DNA from: Parasitella parasitica
Taxonomy: Eukaryota; Mucoromycota; Mucoromycetes; Mucorales; Mucoraceae
Assembly (NCBI GenBank): GCA_025201805.1
Contig: MU619305.1
Location: 35,141 to 97,346, forward strand
DNA: 62,206 bases
Reading direction: 5' to 3'
Shown here: positions 58,125-62,206 of the stretch, piece after piece
How positions within the stretch are numbered: the stretch's first letter is position 1
Layout of the letters: each line of letters opens with the position of its first letter
Program-made: the position numbers and the translations under genes
Notes under the pieces: generated by a model
The model's input: only the letters and a program-made list of their open reading frames with translations
Told to the model about the DNA's origin: nothing
Database searches by the model: none

Positions 58125-59260
58125 TTATTTCTTTGCACCTCTTTTATCGTCAATAATGGGTGATTGGTCTTGTCTCGGTAAAGAATTAGGGCCTGGTTGC
58201 TGCCAGTAACCGTGAGGTTGTTGCTGTTGCTGTTGTTGTTGCTGTTGCTGTTGCTGTTGTTGCTGCTGTTGTTGATGAGACATGTAGTGTTGTTGTTGGC
58301 TACCATAGAATGCAGGTTGAGGAATTTGGCCGTATGCATTTGGTGTAGGCTGACCTTGCGTGGGTTGATAGCCACCACTTTGGGCAGTAGGGTTCATGTA
58401 ACCAGGATGGCCATTGTAGCTACCCCCATTTCCAGTTGGCTGAGAAGGTGGAGGTTGAGAATAAGGAGACTGAGAGGGGTGATAACCTGAATTTGATCCA
58501 TTACCGCCATTATAACCATTGGGTGCAGTCTGTTGTTGCTGTTGAGGAGGCTGAGGTGGTTGAGTTTGAGCAGCAGTAGCAGCAGCAGAAGATCCTTCAG
58601 TCTAATTGCATACAACGACAAACGTTTGAAACGTGATTTATGTACGTCTATACCTATAATTACCTTGTCATCATACAGCTTCTTGTCTTCACTTTGTGGG
58701 GAGCTATTGCCATAAGACGCGTCACCACCCTAAACATTACACTCAAAATGTTAAAGAGACCTCTTAGACAAGAGATGTAAAATTACTTACAGTTTGCTCA
58801 TTCGACATGGGATCAGGAGCATTCAAGCAAGCTTGAATCAAATTCTTTCCTTCGGGTTTAGTTACAATAGGTTGTAATTTGACAGTAGTAAAAGTATAAA
58901 CAAGGCCAGTCTCGGACACAACGAGCAACAAGACTTGAGTACCAGTTAAAGTACTTAATTCGTATGCCTATCGATGCCACCATATAAACAACGCTCAGCT
59001 ACCATGGCAACCCAACCCCACCCTAATTTTTTTTTTTTTTTGACAGTTACCTTTTTCATAATGCCAGCCTTTCTCTTTGAAAATGTAATATGTCTACGAT
59101 TCTTATCTTCGATGTATTCAATCTTGATCTTTCTTCTACCTGAACGTCTAGCAGGCTTATCGTTATCAGAGTCGTCACCAGCAGAGTCATTGTTGGGATC
59201 TTCAGGTTCAAAGAGCTTTTGTTTCATGTCTTGTCTATCGTTTGTTAATTCTGGGTTCAT
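58125..59260 (-). CDS. Mcm1/SRF-type MADS-box transcription factor with polyglutamine tract
   Basis: Four minus-strand exons: 59051-59260, 58791-58967, 58664-58729 and 58125-58601, encoding 309 residues. The MADS box is at about residues 41-100: GRRKIKIEYIEDKNRRHITF, then SKRKAGIMKKAYELSTLTGT and VVSETGLVYTF. This is the SRF/Mcm1 subclass, which binds CArG boxes and pairs with cofactors in mating, cell cycle and morphology control. The first intron splits the box after IMKK. The C-terminal half is Pro/Gln/Tyr-rich with an uninterrupted run of about 18 Gln encoded by CAA/CAG. The stop lies 97 bp from the stop of the transporter, tail to tail. Confidence 0.94.
58205..58280. repeat. CAG/CAA trinucleotide repeat encoding polyglutamine
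   Basis: Mixed CTG/TTG units on the plus strand, which is the coding complement of the MADS protein's Gln run. The mixture of both Gln codons limits slippage. Confidence 0.9.
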
Positions 59261-60082
59261 TTGATTTAAAAAATGAGTTTCCTAAAAGAATATCAAATAA
59301 TTACAGGGAGTTGCCAAATTCAGTACTTTTAGAACTTAACAAGGTAAGGGAGGGAAAAAAAAAAAGATTTCAAAAGGGGATAAAAAAGAAATCTTCTTTT
59401 GGGACGAAGGCCTTTATTATTTGATTGGAAGCAAAGAAGGTGACGTGAATGAAAATAAAGACTACTTCTTTCAGACGGAGTATTCAAGGCTTGAACGCCA
59501 CTTTTTATCCTCTATTGATATATTTGGAACTGTAGGTTGCATAAAATGTGTCAGTTACAGTTGGCCCATCAAAACGTGTAGTGTTGCGAACAAAATGTCA
59601 TCCAATCAGAAATAGAATATTACTCAACCAGCCAATCAGAAAAAAGGGTAAAAAGTCAACCAATCAGAATAAACATTTGTTCTTATAGGAATAAAATGAA
59701 TCCATGTAAATTTGTGTCTTATTTTTTTTGTCTAGAAAGATAAAAATAAATTTGAACTCTTCAAAGGTTAAACTTTAAGCAGATTTGTTAGCCTTGTTTA
59801 GCATTTGCTATGATAAACAGACAGAGTTTTCAGTATGTGAGGCGACACTTCACTTCTGATTGGCTGACACTTTGCTCCTTTAGAACGATAGTTGATCTGT
59901 GATTGGCTAATAGTTTAATTTCAACTGAGCGACGTTCTCTTTGTGATTGGGCGACATTCTGTTGGCATCAGACGACATAATTTATTGGATCAACTGTATT
60001 GATTGTTTTACATATAGGAACAAAAGGAGGGAAAAATGGAAAGGGCATAATTTTTTTGCATATAATTTTGGGATGAATAACC
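59261..60082. promoter_or_regulatory. Upstream region of the MADS gene with a CCAAT-box cluster
   Basis: The region lies between the MADS start and the 3' end of the velvet gene, so it is the MADS gene's promoter side. Three CCAATCAGA boxes point one way (59602-59610, 59632-59640 and 59660-59668, spaced 28-30 bp). About 190 bp later three reversed boxes follow (59855-59863, 59899-59906 and 59943-59950). GCGACA-type words recur beside the last three. CCAAT boxes are known targets of the HAP/NF-Y complex. No coding sequence is supported; short ORFs at 59421-59615 and 59947-60177 overlap this region. Confidence 0.6.
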
Positions 60083-61916
60083 TTAATTTTGGGATGAGTT
60101 TTCTTGATTTAATTGATAAGGGTGCTGATAATGAGTGTAATGTGGTACTGGTGGTGATGAAGATGGTGGTCTTATAGCAGGTAAATTGTACACTGGCGAA
60201 TCTGATGATGTGTAGTAATATTGACCAATAGATGGTTCAATAGCATGAGGGGTGGTAGAAGATGATGATGATGCTGAATGATTTGTTGGCAATGGTAATA
60301 CGATTTTACCTACAGGTGGTAATGTCTCTTCATCTTTAAGGAGTAGATTTTGCATTGACATGACATGGCTCGTAGAAGAGGTAGAGGAGGATGGTGACTC
60401 TCTGAGTGGTGGAGACGATGATTCAATTGAAGGAAATCTTCGGCGTTTCCTAATGAATTTATATGTTAATTCCCTTTCTGTAGATCTCTATTTTCTCTTT
60501 TTTAATATGCAAATTCATTATATCCTTACATTGATGGGGTTGTTGAAGCCCTTGCTTCTTTGCGTATCCGAATCCGCACCCCTTGATCCGAAAATGAACG
60601 AGTCAGGTCTGTAGATTCTAAAAGATATATTAAAAACCAAGGGGTTTTTGTGTAGGAGTATGGTGTGATTAGAATGAGATGATGATGATGTTTCGTGGTT
60701 GTGCGTATCTTACCTGACATACCTGGAAAACCTATAAAGATAAAAGCATGTAGAATGTTAGTTTCTGCATTAATGTCACGACAAACACATTATATTTAGA
60801 AAAAGCACATACTCTTCGGCGAATAGACCCGAAATGGGTCAGAGAAAATGGAACAAATCCTTTCTACTTCAATTCTATGAATAGATGGCATATTTTAATA
60901 TTCTAGAATATTTGACTATAATTTATCCACATACCCTTTAATTTGAAACAGAGTAAACTTCAGTTTAAATACACCTTCGATTCGGATACTAATATCTGCA
61001 AATATAAAGAATGCACCTTCTATATTACAAAATGTGAGTATGTGGTGTTTCTTTCAACAAAAAAAAAAAAAAAAAAAAGAAAAATGCGTGTACCTGTATT
61101 GTTCGTGTCTTTTAATTTATGTAGTGATTGTACAACGGATCCTGCTGTGGTTCTTATTCCATTTACATCATGTATGTCGCTATCATCACTCGCATTTGCC
61201 AATGTTGTATGTAGGAAGAAATTGGCGCTATTTTGATAATCACTGTATAAACAGAGTGTTAGATGTCTAATACTTGAGTTTATGCCCGAAGACAGATTCA
61301 TACACATTTTTTTACTAAATTTATTAACTTATCCTTTTTTCCCCTTCCTCAGACCCCCTCCTCCTTTTGCGTACAAGCGAATCCCCTCGTTTTGCCCTCT
61401 CTCTCTCTCTCTTTTTCTCTCTGTCGGCCTTCTCTCTCTTTTATGTCATTGTATAATGTGAATAAAAATAACCTGAGACATATCGCTCATAAGCAGTTTT
61501 TGTGCACGAGTTGTCCCATTTTGATAACCTCACATCCTTTTCCCTCTTTGTCTCGCTCTTCCGTGTACATCAATATGTGATGATGTAATTAACTTACTTG
61601 AAGTTCATACTGTTACTCTGATGCAATTGCACAATAGGTGGTGGATCTAATGGCCGGCGGTCAACTAGTATTTATGGTACATTAGTTTTTTGACATGATT
61701 TTCCAGCTAAAGAATTTTTATTATACCTTTATCCTTAAAACTACATAAGCGAGCCTTTTCAGGTTGTTGCTGAACAGTTAGAGTATATCTAGAAATTTTA
61801 TTTTGTTAGAAAAAAAAGCATGCAAATCATCATTAAATGGCTTACTTTGTGTTGCTTGCATTGAAGGGTTGGTTTTGAAAATAGGGATGTGTTGTGGGTG
61901 AAAATTGGTGATTCAT
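60083..61916 (-). CDS. Velvet-family regulator (VelB/VosA type)
   Basis: Nine minus-strand exons: 61846-61916, 61727-61788, 61598-61664, 61094-61242, 60935-61019, 60813-60874, 60714-60731 (18 nt), 60530-60617 and 60083-60449, encoding 322 residues. Velvet-domain landmarks run in order: YTLTVQQQPEKARLCSF, DRRPLDPPPIVQL, GSVVQSLHKLKD, FFIFADISIRIEGVFKLKF, VYSPKSFPGM and STDLTRSFSDQGVRIRIRKE. The C-terminal tail is Ser/Pro/Tyr-rich. Velvet proteins form dimers that bind DNA through an NF-kB-like fold and govern development, light response and secondary metabolism. Intron 3 is unusually long (61243-61597) and purine-rich on the coding strand; it includes a (CT)n tract on the plus strand at 61398-61440. 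Exons 6 to 8 are tiny, so automated models may fail here. Confidence 0.93.
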
Positions 61917-62206
61917 TTTTAATAGTACTTAAATACTTGCAACTGACATGTAAGAGCTTATGATATAAATATCAAATTAAAATAAAAGTGGAAAGAGAGA
62001 GAAAAAGAAAAATAAGAATACAAGTGTTGGAAAAGCAAATTTATTGATCACAAAAAAAGTTTTATTATCACAACCATCATGCACCACGTTAAAGAAAAAA
62101 AGAATGATGCTCAACAAGGAGCAATAAAGGTGGAATAAATCCAGAACGATGGGTTTAATGTGTCATGCTATCCTAGATGGAAATCTTTTTTTTTTTTTTT
62201 TTTTTT
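61917..62206. other. Upstream region of the velvet gene and right edge
   Basis: A-rich leader sequence for the velvet gene at 61917-62000. The rest is AT-rich, ends in a run of 20 T, and shows no coding sequence. Confidence 0.6.

Noticed and set aside
58197-58490. Leucine-run ORF on the plus strand
   Set aside because: It is the antisense of the MADS protein's polyglutamine tract.
1-62206. CRISPR arrays, bacterial operons, phage or organellar genes
   Set aside because: No regularly spaced repeats, Shine-Dalgarno-led operons or organellar genes are present. Genes are spliced and nuclear.

Overview
The window is a nuclear fungal contig, most likely from Mucoromycota (a Mucorales-type mould). 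It is AT-rich. Genes are split by many short GT-AG introns, mostly 45-90 bp, often with CTAAC-like branch points. The proteins are typically fungal: Doa10, velvet factor, CreA-type and Zn2Cys6 regulators. One gene belongs to a PD-(D/E)XK-like family that I associate with Mucoromycota. No bacterial, viral or organellar gene was seen. Two assembly gaps (32181-32190 and 45945-45994) interrupt the sequence. Exon boundaries below come from reading splice sites and checking frame by eye, without transcript data.

Layout. 1-5.3 kb: a possible gene end at the left edge, a small C2HC zinc-type ORF (-), ribosomal protein eS1/RPS3A (-) and a Helitron relic. 5.3-8.7 kb: an HMG-box protein like INO80 subunit Nhp10/Nht1, then mostly empty sequence. 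8.7-10.8 kb: a striking 191-bp repeat present twice, followed by a decayed Tc1/IS630-type transposon interrupted by an LTR-like segment. 11.1-13.3 kb: an eight- or nine-exon PD-(D/E)XK-like gene. 14-22.6 kb: a small membrane protein (-), a homeobox factor, the ER ubiquitin ligase Doa10 and a protein with a WWE-like domain. 22.6-29.3 kb: gene-poor. 29.3-30.4 kb: a Zn2Cys6 factor. 30.4-33.1 kb: gene-poor, with a gap.

33.1-42.3 kb is gene-dense: a TBC1D20/Gyp8-type Rab GAP with a U12-type AT-AC intron, a SAM methyltransferase (-), an endosomal Pep12-type syntaxin, a ZNF277-type zinc-finger protein (-) and mitochondrial Hsp10 (-). 42.4-44.7 kb: uncertain minus-strand coding pieces and a Helitron/Pif1 helicase relic. 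45.1-48.7 kb: thiamine pyrophosphokinase (crossed by a gap) and a large low-complexity protein of unknown function. 51.2-62.2 kb: a CreA/Mig1-type zinc finger, a flavin monooxygenase, an MFSD1-type transporter, an Mcm1-type MADS factor (-) and a velvet factor (-). A dense CCAAT-box cluster lies upstream of the MADS gene.

The genes do not form one pathway. Two loose themes are visible. Seven genes encode probable DNA-binding or chromatin regulators (HMG, homeobox, Zn2Cys6, CreA, MADS, velvet, ZNF277-like). A second group works in membrane traffic or the endomembrane system (Doa10, TBC1D20-like, Pep12-like, MFSD1-like). The most interesting signals are the U12-type intron, the 191-bp twin element with its flanking inverted repeat, the PD-(D/E)XK-like gene and the CCAAT cluster.
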